From assembly GCA_019634635.1 (NCBI GenBank), contig JAHCBB010000005.1:1-64000 (forward strand): DNA of 64,000 nt, in the 5' to 3' direction. This DNA is from Verrucomicrobiia bacterium. Lineage in GTDB: Bacteria; Verrucomicrobiota; Verrucomicrobiia; Limisphaerales; UBA9464. Below are positions 1-8,499 of this stretch, in pieces. How positions within the stretch are numbered: position 1 is the stretch's first letter; each line of letters begins with the position of its first letter. The notes below the pieces were generated by a model that ran no database searches, had not been told where the DNA came from, and saw only the letters and a list, made by a program, of their open reading frames with translations. A program made the translations under genes and the position numbers.

Positions 1-87
1 ACCGTGGTGGCGCTGACCGCCGTCGCCCGGGAACTGGTCGGCTTCCTTTGGGCTGCCGAAGCAACACCAACCAGCGGCGGTCCGTGA
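1..87 (+). mobile_element. IS110-family transposase, C-terminal end only
   Basis: Frame 1 is open from the window edge to TGA at 85-87 and reads 28 residues, including VARELVGFLWA. A conserved V-A-R-E-L-x-G-F-x-W-A run is how many IS110-family (DEDD, RuvC-like) transposases end. The rest of the gene lies outside the window, so whether it is intact cannot be judged. A fragment of the opposite (N-terminal) end of an IS110 transposase lies near 27.4-27.7 kb on the other strand. They need not be the same copy. Confidence 0.6.
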
Positions 88-101
88 ACCTGTCACTTTA
101 A

Positions 102-272
102 CTTCATCTTTATCGGACCCCGCTGGCGCGGGTGCTGGAAAGCGGAGAGGCGACGCCGGAGACGAAACGGCGGCTGGATGCCGAGAAGAGACGGCTGAAC
201 CCGTTTGCGTTGAAGCGGGAGATCGAAGCCGGGCCGAAGGAGATCGAGCGGATGCGCCGGGTGGAGGTGTGA
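102..272 (+). pseudogene. C-terminal remnant of an integrase-core (DDE) transposase
   Basis: After a stop at 99-101, the frame ending at TGA 270-272 reads TPLARVLESGEA, then a basic stretch with LNPFALKREIE. Integrase-catalytic-domain transposases of the ISNCY/IS481 kind end with a similar TPYxRVL...LNPxxLKREIxxLQ pattern, so this looks like a tail of about 52 residues. The catalytic core is missing. It begins within about 30 nt of the IS110 tail, so the IS110 element may have landed in or next to this gene. The family call rests on motif memory only. Confidence 0.45.
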
Positions 273-282
273 GCGGCAGCGC

Positions 283-359
283 CCGTCCGGGTCGGTTCCG
301 CTACGCTTGGGAGGGCTGCTTCGCAGCCCTCCCAAGCTCCGCTCCACCGACCCGGACGG
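283..359. repeat. 77-bp imperfect palindrome
   Basis: The outer arms (283-295 and 347-359) are perfect 13-nt reverse complements. The inner arms (307-319 and 323-335) are also perfect 13-nt reverse complements around a TTC loop. The 11-nt segments between them are imperfectly paired. No T-run follows, so it is not an obvious intrinsic terminator. It lies in the decayed, gene-free stretch 273-706 and may be a REP/MITE-like extragenic element. Confidence 0.75.
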
Positions 360-484
360 AAGGAAGCCCCGGTAACACCCCTTTGGCGCAACGAATCAGG
401 CTATCGGGTAGCAGATACTTCTGGCGCACGGCGCGGCGTCGTGCTGTCCCACCGCTTGAACCCTTCGGGTGGGCTTCCGCGGCC

Positions 485-532
485 TGGCCGTCAAGGTACT
501 GCTCGCTGCGCTGCGCTCCACCTTGACCGCCA
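485..532. repeat. Second large imperfect palindrome
   Basis: Arms 485-497 and 520-532 pair with one mismatch around a 22-nt loop. Outer GGCTTC/GAAGCC hexamers at about 472-545 extend the dyad. The loop shares a GCGCTCCACC-like string with the first palindrome, suggesting related elements. Nothing coding was recognised between 273 and 706. Confidence 0.55.
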
Positions 533-706
533 GTCCACCGAAGCCAGATCACGCGTGGGGTTCTGCCTTGCAATTCTCCGCGACGAACTGCGGATGGCGA
601 CGGCTCGGACCGGCCGGCCCACCGTGAAATCGATCGCTCGGTGCTGTGGGCGTAAGCGGTCCTCGGTATGGCCGCAACACCAGCCCACCGGACCAGCCGG
701 CACCAC

Positions 707-737
707 AAAAAAACAGGGCGACCGAGTGGCCGCCCTG
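707..737 (-). terminator. Intrinsic terminator downstream of the rho fragment
   Basis: On the minus strand a stem CAGGGCGGCC / GGTCGCCCTG with a 4-nt loop is followed directly by seven T residues (the A-run at 707-713 on the plus strand). It lies about 38 nt past the stop codon of the truncated rho reading frame, so the terminator survived although the gene is broken. Confidence 0.8.
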
Positions 738-774
738 GGCAAAGTGGGATTCCGCTGGAGGACGTTTCGGTCGC

Positions 775-1107
775 TCAGGTGCCGCCGAGCTTGGCGAGGA
801 GTTCGTCGTTGGTTTTGAACTTCTTGCGGGGGATTTTGAGGGCGCGGGCGTCCACACCGCCGGTCATGGTGCGGCCGGAGCCGCCATGGACGGAGTTGTA
901 GGCGCGGGCGACGCGGGTAAGGGAGTCGCGAAGGACGAGGACACCCTTGCCGGCTTCGACCATGCGGCGGCAGCGTTCGATCATGAAGCGGCTGAGGCGG
1001 ACGTGGGTCTCGAGTTCCATGTCGTTGCTGGAGGCGCCGTCCCCGGCCTTGACGCTGCGCTGGAAGTCGGTGACGTCCTCGGGACGTTCGTCAACGAGGA
1101 GGACCAA
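775..1107 (-). pseudogene. rho: Transcription termination factor Rho, truncated and internally deleted
   Basis: The 110-residue frame matches the ATPase core of Rho: [12 protein letters not shown] (Walker B region), RLSRFMIERCRRMVEAGK, DSLTRVARAYN and SGRTMTGGVDARALKIPRK. The N-terminal RNA-binding domain and the Walker A P-loop are absent: upstream the frame turns into unrelated residues and hits a stop. After KIPRK the sequence jumps in frame to KFKTNDELLAKLGGT, which resembles the extreme Rho C-terminus, so about 100 residues including the R-loop are missing. Rho is normally above 400 residues. This cannot be a working Rho; an intact copy is expected elsewhere in the genome. Confidence 0.8.
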
Positions 1108-1131
1108 GCCCGGAGGCCGGGTCGGTAGTGC

Positions 1132-1160
1132 TTAGCCTTTTCCGGCAGCCCCGTTATGCT
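1132..1160 (+). promoter_or_regulatory. Sigma70-like promoter of the DUF255 gene
   Basis: TTAGCC at 1132-1137 and TATGCT at 1155-1160 are separated by 17 nt. The GTG start at 1170 lies 9 nt after the -10 hexamer, so the transcript would be nearly leaderless. This is the main reason for preferring GTG 1170 over GTG 1128. Confidence 0.5.
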
Positions 1161-1169
1161 GGGCGCATC

Positions 1170-3257
1170 GTGAGCCGCATTGCCGCCGCGCCGGACGCCC
1201 CTCCCGCGCACACCAATCACCTGGCGTCAGAGCAGTCACCGTACCTGCTTCAGCACGCGCACAACCCGGTGGACTGGCATCCCTGGGGCGATGCGGCCTT
1301 CGCACGGGCACGGGCCGCGGATCGTCCGATCTTCCTCAGCATCGGATATTCCACCTGTCACTGGTGCCATGTGATGGAACGTGAGTCGTTTTCCGATGAG
1401 GCCATCGGGCGCCTGCTCAATGAACACTTCGTCGCCATCAAGCTGGACCGCGAGGAGCGACCGGACATTGACCGGATTTACATGAGCTTCGTCCAGGCCA
1501 CCACGGGCGCGGGGGGCTGGCCGCTGAATGTTTTTCTGACCCCGGCGCTGGAGCCGATTTTTGGCGGCACCTACTTTCCGCCGGAGCCGCGCCACGGACG
1601 GCCCTCATTCCGACAGGTGCTCGAACGGATTGCCGCGCTGTGGACGACGCGCCGCACGGAACTCGTCGAGTCCGCGCGTGACAACACCTCCCAGCTCCGG
1701 GGGATGGGTGCGCACGACCCCGGCAACGCCTATCCCGCGGGTGAGCGGGAACTGCACGGTGCCGGGCAGACCTTCCTGTCCGAATACGACGCCGTGAACG
1801 GCGGCTTCGGCGGCGCCCCAAAATTTCCCCGCCCCAGCCAACCCCTGTTCCTCCTGCGCTACGCGCACCGTTTTGGCGCGAACGAAGCCGTCGAGGCGGT
1901 CCGGCACACCTGCCGGGCCATGGCGGCGGGCGGCCTGTACGACCAGCTTGGCGGAGGGTACGCCCGTTACTCGGTGGATGAGCGGTGGCTGGTGCCGCAC
2001 TTCGAAAAGATGCTCTACGACCAGGCCCAGCTGGTGCAGCTCCACCTCGAGTCCCACCTCGCCGGCGACGACCCCGGCTCCGCCGACGTGGCACGCGGCG
2101 TGCTCGGCTATGTGGAACGGGACATGACCCATGCGGACGGCGGATTCCATTCCGCGGAGGACGCCGACAGTGAAGGTCGCGAAGGACGGTTCTACTGCTG
2201 GACGCTCGCTGAATTCCAGCAACTGCTCACCCCGGAGGAATGTGCGGTGGCGTCCCGCCATTTTGGCGTGACGGCCCAGGGCAACTTCCTCGACCACTCC
2301 GACCCGGACCCCCTGCCCGGGCAGAACGTCCTCAGCATTGCGGATCCAAAGCTCACCGAGAGCGAAGCGGCGCTGGCGGCCTCCGCACGAACCCGGCTCC
2401 TCGCGGCGCGCGCCCGGCGGGTGCGCCCGCACCGCGATGACAAGATCCTCACCTCCTGGAACGGCATGATGCTCGGAGCCTTTGCGCGGGCTCACGCGGT
2501 GCTCGGCGACGCGGCCTTCGGTCGGACCGCCCGGCGCAACCTGGAATTCCTCAAGACCCGGATGTGGGATCCATCCTCCCGGACCCTGCACAGCCGCTGG
2601 CGAGACGGGCATCGCGATACGGTGCAACTGCTGGATCCCTACGCCCACCTCCTGGCCGGGGTGGTGGACCTGTACGAGGCGACGCTGGATCCCGACACGC
2701 TTCAGTTCGCGGCGGATCTCGCGGTGGCGATGATCGCACGGTTTTTCGATGCCGAGGCCGGCGGGTTCTGGCAGACGGTCGCCGGAGCCGGGGACGTCCT
2801 GGTGCGGACCAAGGAGGAGTATGACGGAGCCGAACCGGGAGGAAACAGTGTGGCGACGCTCGCCCTGTTGCGCCTCGCGGCCATCTGCGACCGGAAGGAC
2901 TGGCGGGAGGCGGCCGAACGGACCATCCGGCTCTTCGCCCAGCGGCTGCATCAGTCACCGCAAGCCGTGCCCCACCTCCTCATGGCGCTCGATTTCGCCC
3001 TCCAGGAACCGCAGCGCATCGTGATTGCCGGCGATCCCATCGCGGACGACACCCGGTCGCTCCTGAGGGCGGCCCACAGCGTTTTTCAGCCGCACCGGGT
3101 CATCCTTGGGACCTCCGGGCCGGTGGACCCGTTTGCGAGGAACCTTCCCGCAGTCGCGGGGAGGGCCGTGGCCTACTGCTGCAGCGGAACCGCCTGCCAG
3201 CCACCGACCCAGGACCCGGCTGCGGTCCGCAGCTTTCTGAGGACCCAGCCCCGGTGA
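1170..3257 (+). CDS. DUF255 thioredoxin-domain protein (YyaL/SPATA20 family)
   Basis: A 695-residue protein. The N-terminal thioredoxin-like domain (about residues 20-180) carries the family signature [14 protein letters not shown] and a CHWC redox motif (Cys63, Cys66). The remainder is the alpha/alpha-toroid region seen in six-hairpin glycosidase-like folds. Length and domain order are normal for the family, whose biochemical role is not settled. No signal peptide is seen, so it is probably cytoplasmic. The frame stays open to GTG 1128, but 1170 fits the promoter and family N-termini better. It overlaps the next gene by 4 nt (GTGA), implying co-transcription. Confidence 0.9.
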   Translation: MSRIAAAPDAPPAHTNHLASEQSPYLLQHAHNPVDWHPWGDAAFARARAADRPIFLSIGYSTCHWCHVMERESFSDEAIGRLLNEHFVAIKLDREERPDIDRIYMSFVQATTGAGGWPLNVFLTPALEPIFGGTYFPPEPRHGRPSFRQVLERIAALWTTRRTELVESARDNTSQLRGMGAHDPGNAYPAGERELHGAGQTFLSEYDAVNGGFGGAPKFPRPSQPLFLLRYAHRFGANEAVEAVRHTCRAMAAGGLYDQLGGGYARYSVDERWLVPHFEKMLYDQAQLVQLHLESHLAGDDPGSADVARGVLGYVERDMTHADGGFHSAEDADSEGREGRFYCWTLAEFQQLLTPEECAVASRHFGVTAQGNFLDHSDPDPLPGQNVLSIADPKLTESEAALAASARTRLLAARARRVRPHRDDKILTSWNGMMLGAFARAHAVLGDAAFGRTARRNLEFLKTRMWDPSSRTLHSRWRDGHRDTVQLLDPYAHLLAGVVDLYEATLDPDTLQFAADLAVAMIARFFDAEAGGFWQTVAGAGDVLVRTKEEYDGAEPGGNSVATLALLRLAAICDRKDWREAAERTIRLFAQRLHQSPQAVPHLLMALDFALQEPQRIVIAGDPIADDTRSLLRAAHSVFQPHRVILGTSGPVDPFARNLPAVAGRAVAYCCSGTACQPPTQDPAAVRSFLRTQPR

Positions 3258-3697
3258 ACGACCAGCCTTCCCTCCCGCCGCCGGTGGATCCCCGGATTCC
3301 CCTTGCCGCCGAGCGGACGCTCCTGGCCTGGATCCGCACCGGGGTGGGGTTGATGGGATTCGGCCTGGTGGTGGCCAAACTGAGGCTGTTTCTTGATGAA
3401 ATCCTTGCCGTCCGGGGCATCGCGACCCCGGTGGCCCAGGGAGCGTCCACTCTTTCGGGTATCGTCCTGGTCCTGCTGGGGACGGGCGTGCTGGTCGCGG
3501 CGACCGTCCGGCATCAACTCTACCTTCGCGACCTGCGCCGGTTGGGTCCGGATGCCCCGCTGCACCACCGGTTCCCGCTGCTGGTTGCCATCGCCCTCGC
3601 CGTCGTCGGATTGCTCCTGGCGGTCAACCTGCGATCCACGGAAGCATCCCTCCACGCGCTTCCCAACCCCGGCCCGCCCGCAACAGACGTCCCGTAA
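3254..3697 (+). CDS. DUF202 family inner-membrane protein (YidH-like)
   Basis: A 147-residue protein starting at GTG inside the stop of the upstream gene. The motif [21 protein letters not shown] near residue 17 is typical of DUF202. Three hydrophobic segments (about 30-46, 63-85 and 105-125) are predicted to cross the membrane, with a proline-rich tail. The function of DUF202 proteins is not established. Translational coupling to the DUF255 gene is the only contextual clue. Confidence 0.85.
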   Translation: MNDQPSLPPPVDPRIPLAAERTLLAWIRTGVGLMGFGLVVAKLRLFLDEILAVRGIATPVAQGASTLSGIVLVLLGTGVLVAATVRHQLYLRDLRRLGPDAPLHHRFPLLVAIALAVVGLLLAVNLRSTEASLHALPNPGPPATDVP

Positions 3698-3765
3698 TCC
3701 CTGATCCACGAGGACCGGCACCACGTGATCCGCTGCGCTGCCATCCAACTTTCCCGAAAAACCCG

Positions 3766-3793
3766 TTGACCCAGTCCCGTCCTTTGATAGGAA
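3766..3793 (+). promoter_or_regulatory. Candidate promoter of rplM-rpsI
   Basis: TTGACC (3766-3771) and TAGGAA (3788-3793) are separated by 16 nt. The rplM ATG follows 24 nt downstream, with a GGGGA string that could act as a ribosome binding site. Confidence 0.4.
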
Positions 3794-3817
3794 TCCCGTT
3801 CCCTTTCCGGGGATTCG

Positions 3818-4252
3818 ATGAAGACCTTTCTTCCCAAGGTGGATGTACAGCGGCGCAGATGGCGCGTGATTGACGCCAAGGGCGCCGTGTTGGGCCGTCT
3901 CGCGGTCCAGGTTGCGGACGCCCTGCGCGGCAAGGACAAACCGTCGTTCACGCCGCATCTCGACGCGGGTGACTTTGTGGTGGTGGTCAATGCCGAGCAG
4001 GTGGTGCTGACCGGCAACAAGGAGACCGCCAAGCAATACATGAGCTACTCCGGCTGGAAGGGCGGCGAAAAGTACCGCACCGCCGCCCAGGTCCGCGAGA
4101 AGCATCCCGAGCGGCTGGTCCATCACGCCGTGCGCGGGATGCTCCCCAAGAACCGTCTCGGGGACCGCCTGATCACCAAGCTCAAGGTGTGCATCGGGCC
4201 CACCCACCAGTACGCAGCCCAGAAGCCGGAACCCATGGCGTACACCCGCTGA
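3818..4252 (+). CDS. rplM: 50S ribosomal protein L13
   Basis: A 144-residue protein colinear with bacterial L13. It has [15 protein letters not shown] near the N-terminus, [20 protein letters not shown] in the middle, and [13 protein letters not shown], the conserved loop toward the C-terminus. It is an early-assembling 23S rRNA-binding protein. rpsI follows after 23 nt, the conserved rplM-rpsI pair. The start ATG is preceded by a weak purine stretch. Confidence 0.98.
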   Translation: MKTFLPKVDVQRRRWRVIDAKGAVLGRLAVQVADALRGKDKPSFTPHLDAGDFVVVVNAEQVVLTGNKETAKQYMSYSGWKGGEKYRTAAQVREKHPERLVHHAVRGMLPKNRLGDRLITKLKVCIGPTHQYAAQKPEPMAYTR

Positions 4253-4275
4253 CTTACAACGACGCACCGATTCCC

Positions 4276-4680
4276 ATGTCCCAAACCGTCCCGCCCGTCA
4301 AACACCTCGGCACCGGACGCCGCAAGACCGCCGTGGCCCGGGTGCGCCTGGCTCCCGGCACCGGCTCCATCGTCGTCAACGAACGTCCTCTGGAGGTTTA
4401 TTTTCCGGTGGAGTCCCACCGCACCGCAGTGAACCAGCCGTTCGCCGTGACCTCCACCACCGGCAAGTTCGATGTGGTGATTTCGGTCAAGGGGGGCGGA
4501 CCCAACGGGCAGGCCGTCGCCTGCCGGCACGGCATCGCCCGTGCGCTGCTCACCGTGGACGCCGCCCTCCGGCCGCTGCTCAAGGCGGAGAAGCTGCTGA
4601 CCCGCGATCCCCGGATGCGCGAGCGCAAGAAGTACGGCCAGCCGGGCGCCCGCAAGCGCTTCCAGTTCAGCAAACGCTGA
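4276..4680 (+). CDS. rpsI: 30S ribosomal protein S9
   Basis: A 134-residue protein with [14 protein letters not shown] near the N-terminus, the glycine-rich [19 protein letters not shown] and the basic tail KRFQFSKR that reaches the P-site tRNA. The frame is open further upstream, but the ATG at 4276 matches the normal S9 length. It is the second gene of the rplM-rpsI operon and is followed by an intrinsic terminator. Confidence 0.98.
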   Translation: MSQTVPPVKHLGTGRRKTAVARVRLAPGTGSIVVNERPLEVYFPVESHRTAVNQPFAVTSTTGKFDVVISVKGGGPNGQAVACRHGIARALLTVDAALRPLLKAEKLLTRDPRMRERKKYGQPGARKRFQFSKR

Positions 4681-4701
4681 GCCGCCACATTGCGGACGAG
4701 C

Positions 4702-4734
4702 AGCCCCGCCGGGATCCCTCCCGCGGGGCTTTTT
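4702..4734 (+). terminator. Terminator of the rplM-rpsI operon
   Basis: AGCCCCGC (4702-4709) pairs with GCGGGGCT (4723-4730), followed by TTTTCG, 22 nt after the rpsI stop. Confidence 0.8.
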
Positions 4735-4813
4735 CGCGAACGGCACCCCCGGTACGTCGGCGGGGTTTGCAAACCCCGTCTGCCCGCGGGACACTCCCGC
4801 TTCCGAAACGTTC

Positions 4814-5887
4814 ATGCACGAATGCCCAGCTCCCATCCGGGCCGCGATCATCGGTGCCTCCGGCTACTCCGGCGAGGAACTGGTGCGGCTGCTGCTCAAC
4901 CATCCCCATGCGGACCTGGTGGCGGTGACCTCCCGGGCCAGCGCCGGACAGTCGGTCGCCGAGGTGTTCCCGCGGTTCGCCAGCAATCCGGACGCGCGGT
5001 CACTCACCTTTGACGAGCCCGATGCCAACGCGCTGGCCACCCGGGCCGACGTGGTCTTCCTGGCGCTGCCCCATGGAGTGGCAGCCGAATTCGCCGTCCC
5101 CCTGCGGGCTGCCGGTGTCATTGTGATTGATCTCAGCGCCGACTTCCGTCTGAGGGACGCCATGGTGTACCGGGAATTTTACGGGCACGATCACCCAGCG
5201 CCGGACCTGCTCAAGGAGGCGGTGTACGGCCTTCCCGAAGTGTACCGCGACCGCATTCGCACCGCCTCTCTCATCGCATCCCCGGGCTGCTATCCCACGA
5301 GCATCCTCCTGCCGATCCTGCCCCTGTTGCGCGCCGGACTGATCCGGTCCGCGGGCATCATCGCCGACTCCCTCAGCGGGGTGAGCGGGGCGGGGCGCAA
5401 GGCGGATGCCGACTATCTCTTCTGCGAGTGCAACGAGAGCGTTCGTCCCTACGGGATCCCCAAGCACCGTCACCTCTCCGAAATCGAACAGGAACTCACC
5501 CTCGCCGCCGGTGAGCCGGTCACCGTCCAGTTCACACCCCACCTAATTCCCGTGAATCGGGGCATTCTCACGACGTTGTACCTGGCGCCCACCCGCCATT
5601 TCACCGGCGCTGACGAGGCGGCGGCCCTGGGTAAGGAAATCGGCGATTGCTACCGGACGGCGTACGGACAGGAACCCTTCGTCCGACTGCTCGAGGGGCG
5701 CGCCCTGCCGGACACCAAGAACGTGGCCGGCACCAACGTACTCGAAATCGCCTGGCGGCTGGATCCCCGCACCGGACGCCTCCTCGTCCTCAGCGCCGAA
5801 GACAACATCATCAAGGGCGCCAGTGGCCAGGCGGTCCAAAGCATGAACCTCCGCTTCGGGTTCCCCGAAACCGCCGGCCTCGTGTAG
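4814..5887 (+). CDS. argC: N-acetyl-gamma-glutamyl-phosphate reductase
   Basis: A 357-residue protein for the third step of arginine synthesis: NADPH-dependent reduction of N-acetylglutamyl phosphate to the semialdehyde. The N-terminal dinucleotide-binding motif is GASGYSGEELVRLL, the catalytic cysteine is Cys159 in ASPGCYPT, and SGVSGAGRKA and HLIPVNRGILTT are family-conserved. Length is typical. No other arg genes are nearby. larC follows 21 nt downstream on the same strand, probably co-transcribed without an obvious functional link. Confidence 0.97.
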   Translation: MHECPAPIRAAIIGASGYSGEELVRLLLNHPHADLVAVTSRASAGQSVAEVFPRFASNPDARSLTFDEPDANALATRADVVFLALPHGVAAEFAVPLRAAGVIVIDLSADFRLRDAMVYREFYGHDHPAPDLLKEAVYGLPEVYRDRIRTASLIASPGCYPTSILLPILPLLRAGLIRSAGIIADSLSGVSGAGRKADADYLFCECNESVRPYGIPKHRHLSEIEQELTLAAGEPVTVQFTPHLIPVNRGILTTLYLAPTRHFTGADEAAALGKEIGDCYRTAYGQEPFVRLLEGRALPDTKNVAGTNVLEIAWRLDPRTGRLLVLSAEDNIIKGASGQAVQSMNLRFGFPETAGLV

Positions 5888-5908
5888 TCGCCCAACCCCT
5901 TCCGACCC

Positions 5909-7189
5909 ATGCAAACCCTCTATCTCGATGTGTTCAGCGGTCTCAGCGGCGACATGTTCCTAGGGGCGATGCTTGATCTTGGCGTGGATTTCCGGGCGCT
6001 GGATCGCGAATTGAAGCAGTTGAAGCTCGGAGGGTACCACCTGCACGCAGGCCGCGGACGCAGGGACTCCATTGAGGGCTGCAAATTCGATGTGCACCTG
6101 GAGGACGGGCACGCCTGCGACCACGACCACGGCGATGATCACAGCCACGACCACAGCCAGAGTCACGATCACGGTCCTGGACCCGCTCATTCCCACGTCG
6201 GACAGCGCACTTTCCGGGAAATTCGCGACCTGATTCAGCGAAGTCCTCTGGCCGCCTGGGTGCGCGAAAAGGCCGTGGCCGTGTTCCACCGGGTCGCCGT
6301 CGCCGAAGGCAAGATTCATGGCGTGGCCCCGGAGGAGGTGCACTTCCATGAGGTCGGTGCCGTGGATTCAATTGTGGATATCGTCGGGGCGTGCATTGCC
6401 CTCGACCTGCTCGGACGTCCCCGCGTGCTCGCAAGCCCGGTGGTCGAGGGCACCGGATGGGTCACCTGCGCCCACGGACGCTTCCCCATTCCGACCGCCG
6501 CCACCCTCGAGATCCTGGGGGCGCGCGGCATTGCGCTCACCCAATGTGAGGAACCGCACGAACTGCTCACCCCCACCGGGGCCGCCCTGCTGGCCGAGTT
6601 TTCAGAATCCTTTGCCCCGATGGCGGGACTTGTGCCGCGGAAGATCGGCTATGGTCTAGGCTCCCGAAACCACCGCACCCGTCCGAACGTCGTCCGCGCC
6701 GTGCTGGCCGACTCCCCGGAAGTCATGGTCGCGGATCACGACTGGGAAACCGACACCGTGGTCGTGCTGGAAACCAATCTCGACGACTCGACGGGCGAGG
6801 TGCTGGGCCACCTGGTGGAGTCCACCCTGAAAGCCGGGGCACTCGACGTCTTTCACACGCCGATCCAGATGAAGAAGAATCGTCCGGGAGTCCTGCTGAC
6901 CGTGCTGTGCGCCGCCTCCGATGCCGACCGGTTCACGGAACGCCTGCTCCGGCACACCAGCGCCTTCGGCGTCCGCCGCGCCACATGGGAACGCCGCAAG
7001 CTGCGTCGTGAGGTGGTGCGGGTCCGGACCGGGTTTGGGGAGATCCCCGTCAAGCTTGGCCGACTGGATGGCGAAGTGGTCCACGCGGCGCCGGAGTTTG
7101 ATGCCTGCCGCGACAAGGCCGTCCAGGCGGGGGTGTCCGTGCAGACCGTCCTCGATGCGGCACGCGTGGCGGCCCGTGATCTCAGGTGA
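5909..7189 (+). CDS. larC: Nickel-pincer cofactor biosynthesis protein LarC
   Basis: A 426-residue protein. It begins YLDVFSGLSGDMFLGAMLDLG, which is diagnostic for LarC (CTP-dependent nickel insertase of the lactate racemase cofactor). A His/Asp-rich loop of roughly 30 residues (about 65-97) is the usual nickel-binding variable region. EVHFHEVGAVDSIVDIVG and ETNLDDSTGEVLG are further conserved blocks. larA, larB and larE are not in the window. Here it is one uninterrupted frame, unlike the Lactobacillus gene that needs a programmed frameshift. The 3' end overlaps the convergent DUF4870 gene by 8 nt. Confidence 0.95.
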   Translation: MQTLYLDVFSGLSGDMFLGAMLDLGVDFRALDRELKQLKLGGYHLHAGRGRRDSIEGCKFDVHLEDGHACDHDHGDDHSHDHSQSHDHGPGPAHSHVGQRTFREIRDLIQRSPLAAWVREKAVAVFHRVAVAEGKIHGVAPEEVHFHEVGAVDSIVDIVGACIALDLLGRPRVLASPVVEGTGWVTCAHGRFPIPTAATLEILGARGIALTQCEEPHELLTPTGAALLAEFSESFAPMAGLVPRKIGYGLGSRNHRTRPNVVRAVLADSPEVMVADHDWETDTVVVLETNLDDSTGEVLGHLVESTLKAGALDVFHTPIQMKKNRPGVLLTVLCAASDADRFTERLLRHTSAFGVRRATWERRKLRREVVRVRTGFGEIPVKLGRLDGEVVHAAPEFDACRDKAVQAGVSVQTVLDAARVAARDLR

Positions 7190-7646
7190 TGAAGCGGATC
7201 GTGAGCGGGTAGCGGTACAGTTTCCCGCTGCCCGCCTGGATCGCGCCGATGATCATCAGGACGATCTGACCCACACCAATCACCAGCAGCAGCGGCAGGG
7301 TCATGCCGCACGTCAGCAACGAGCCAGCAAAAATGACGAGTGCCCACAGCAGGACCGACAACTGGAAGTTCAGGGCCTCCTTGCCGTGCGCATCCACTCC
7401 CGGGAGTTCTGATCGCTTGAGCAACCAGACAATCAGCGGGCCGAGAATCCAGCCCACACCGGTGAGGTATCCGGAAAATGCCGCCAGGTGACAGGCCACC
7501 TCCCAGGTCCTGGCGTTGTCTGGCGCGGGTGACGGGGGAAGCGGTTCGGGTCCCGACGTCGGAACCGATCCGCTCCCGATTGCCGTCCCGGGGCCGGGAT
7601 CGGGAGCCGATGGAGGGATGGGAGGATTGGAGGAATCGTCGCTCAT
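7182..7646 (-). CDS. DUF4870 (Tic20-like) membrane protein
   Basis: A 154-residue protein. The first 40 residues are Pro/Gly/Ser-rich and disordered-looking. They are followed by three hydrophobic segments with the DUF4870 pattern: HLAAFSGYLTGVGWILGPLIVWL, then GKEALNFQLSVLLW, then a final segment ending GKLYRYPLTIRFI. The role is unknown. It is the last gene of a minus-strand run and its tail overlaps larC. Confidence 0.85.
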   Translation of the reverse strand: MSDDSSNPPIPPSAPDPGPGTAIGSGSVPTSGPEPLPPSPAPDNARTWEVACHLAAFSGYLTGVGWILGPLIVWLLKRSELPGVDAHGKEALNFQLSVLLWALVIFAGSLLTCGMTLPLLLVIGVGQIVLMIIGAIQAGSGKLYRYPLTIRFIT

Positions 7647-7662
7647 GAAATGGGGACGGACT

Positions 7663-8409
7663 TCACTCGGTCGGCTTGCGGAATCTCTCCGCGGGAGCAG
7701 GCACCCCGTGCTTCACTTCCGATACCACGATCTCGAAGGCACCAGACTCCGGCTTGGGCTGGCGGATCTTGAATGGCACCTGGATTCCGTCCACGGCCCG
7801 GTAGTCCTCCAACCACGTTTCTCCCGGTTCCCAGCTGCCGGCCTGGGTCAGGATCTGCCGGTCCCAGCGTCGCAACAGGCCGTCCGCGCGGGAGAAGTAG
7901 AGGGTTTCCGTGCGCCCCGCCGGGGTGGTCCCGACAACCAGATCCACCTCCACATCGTCCAGCTTCTGAGATCCTTTGGTCTCCGACTTTGAGTACCGCT
8001 TGGGGAGTTCCAGCATCCGGAAGATGTCGGCGTCCTCGATGAAGTTCTGGCGCTGTTCCCCCTCGATCTCCTGAGCCCCGATCCCCGGAAAGGTCATCCA
8101 GGCGACCGTTCCATCACTGCCCATGCTCAGGGTCATTCCAGGCGCCACCTCGATCACCTGGAGGGTGCGGCGCGGCGCCGACTGCAACATCTCGATGTTT
8201 CCCTCCAGGCCCATCGCCGGCACCGACAGGCGCCCTTTGGTCTGCCGCGTCGTTTGTTCCCGAACCGCCTTTTCGCCGCCCAAGGCCTCCACAAACCGCG
8301 CGAATGCGGCATCGGCGGTTGCCGGGGCCTTGGCCGCCGGTGGATCGGCTGCGAACGCGGGCAGGGACATCAGGACCGGCAGCAGGGCGGACAGGGCGCG
8401 TGGATTCAT
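7663..8409 (-). CDS. Exported LolA-like / outer-membrane lipoprotein-sorting-like protein
   Basis: A 248-residue protein with a signal peptide (hydrophobic segment ending in AFAADPP). The mature part fits the LolA/LppX-like half-barrel pattern: FARFVEALGGEKAVREQTTRQTKGRL near the start, a repeated beta-strand pattern, and GRTETLYFSRADGLLRRWD. Such proteins bind lipids or lipoproteins in the periplasm, but the specific function here is unknown. It follows the ABC-type permease by 90 nt on the same strand. Confidence 0.6.
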   Translation of the reverse strand: MNPRALSALLPVLMSLPAFAADPPAAKAPATADAAFARFVEALGGEKAVREQTTRQTKGRLSVPAMGLEGNIEMLQSAPRRTLQVIEVAPGMTLSMGSDGTVAWMTFPGIGAQEIEGEQRQNFIEDADIFRMLELPKRYSKSETKGSQKLDDVEVDLVVGTTPAGRTETLYFSRADGLLRRWDRQILTQAGSWEPGETWLEDYRAVDGIQVPFKIRQPKPESGAFEIVVSEVKHGVPAPAERFRKPTE

Positions 8410-8499
8410 GGAAGCTGTCGGCGGGTGTAACGGGCATCCCGCAAACCGACAACCCGAAAAGCCGGGCTGCGGTTGCAGAAAGCTGCCGGGCAGTTTGGG

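Noticed and set aside
6100..6200. Apparent short tandem repeat (GACCAC/CACGAC units)
   Set aside because: It encodes the His/Asp-rich nickel-binding loop expected in LarC, so it is not a separate repeat element.
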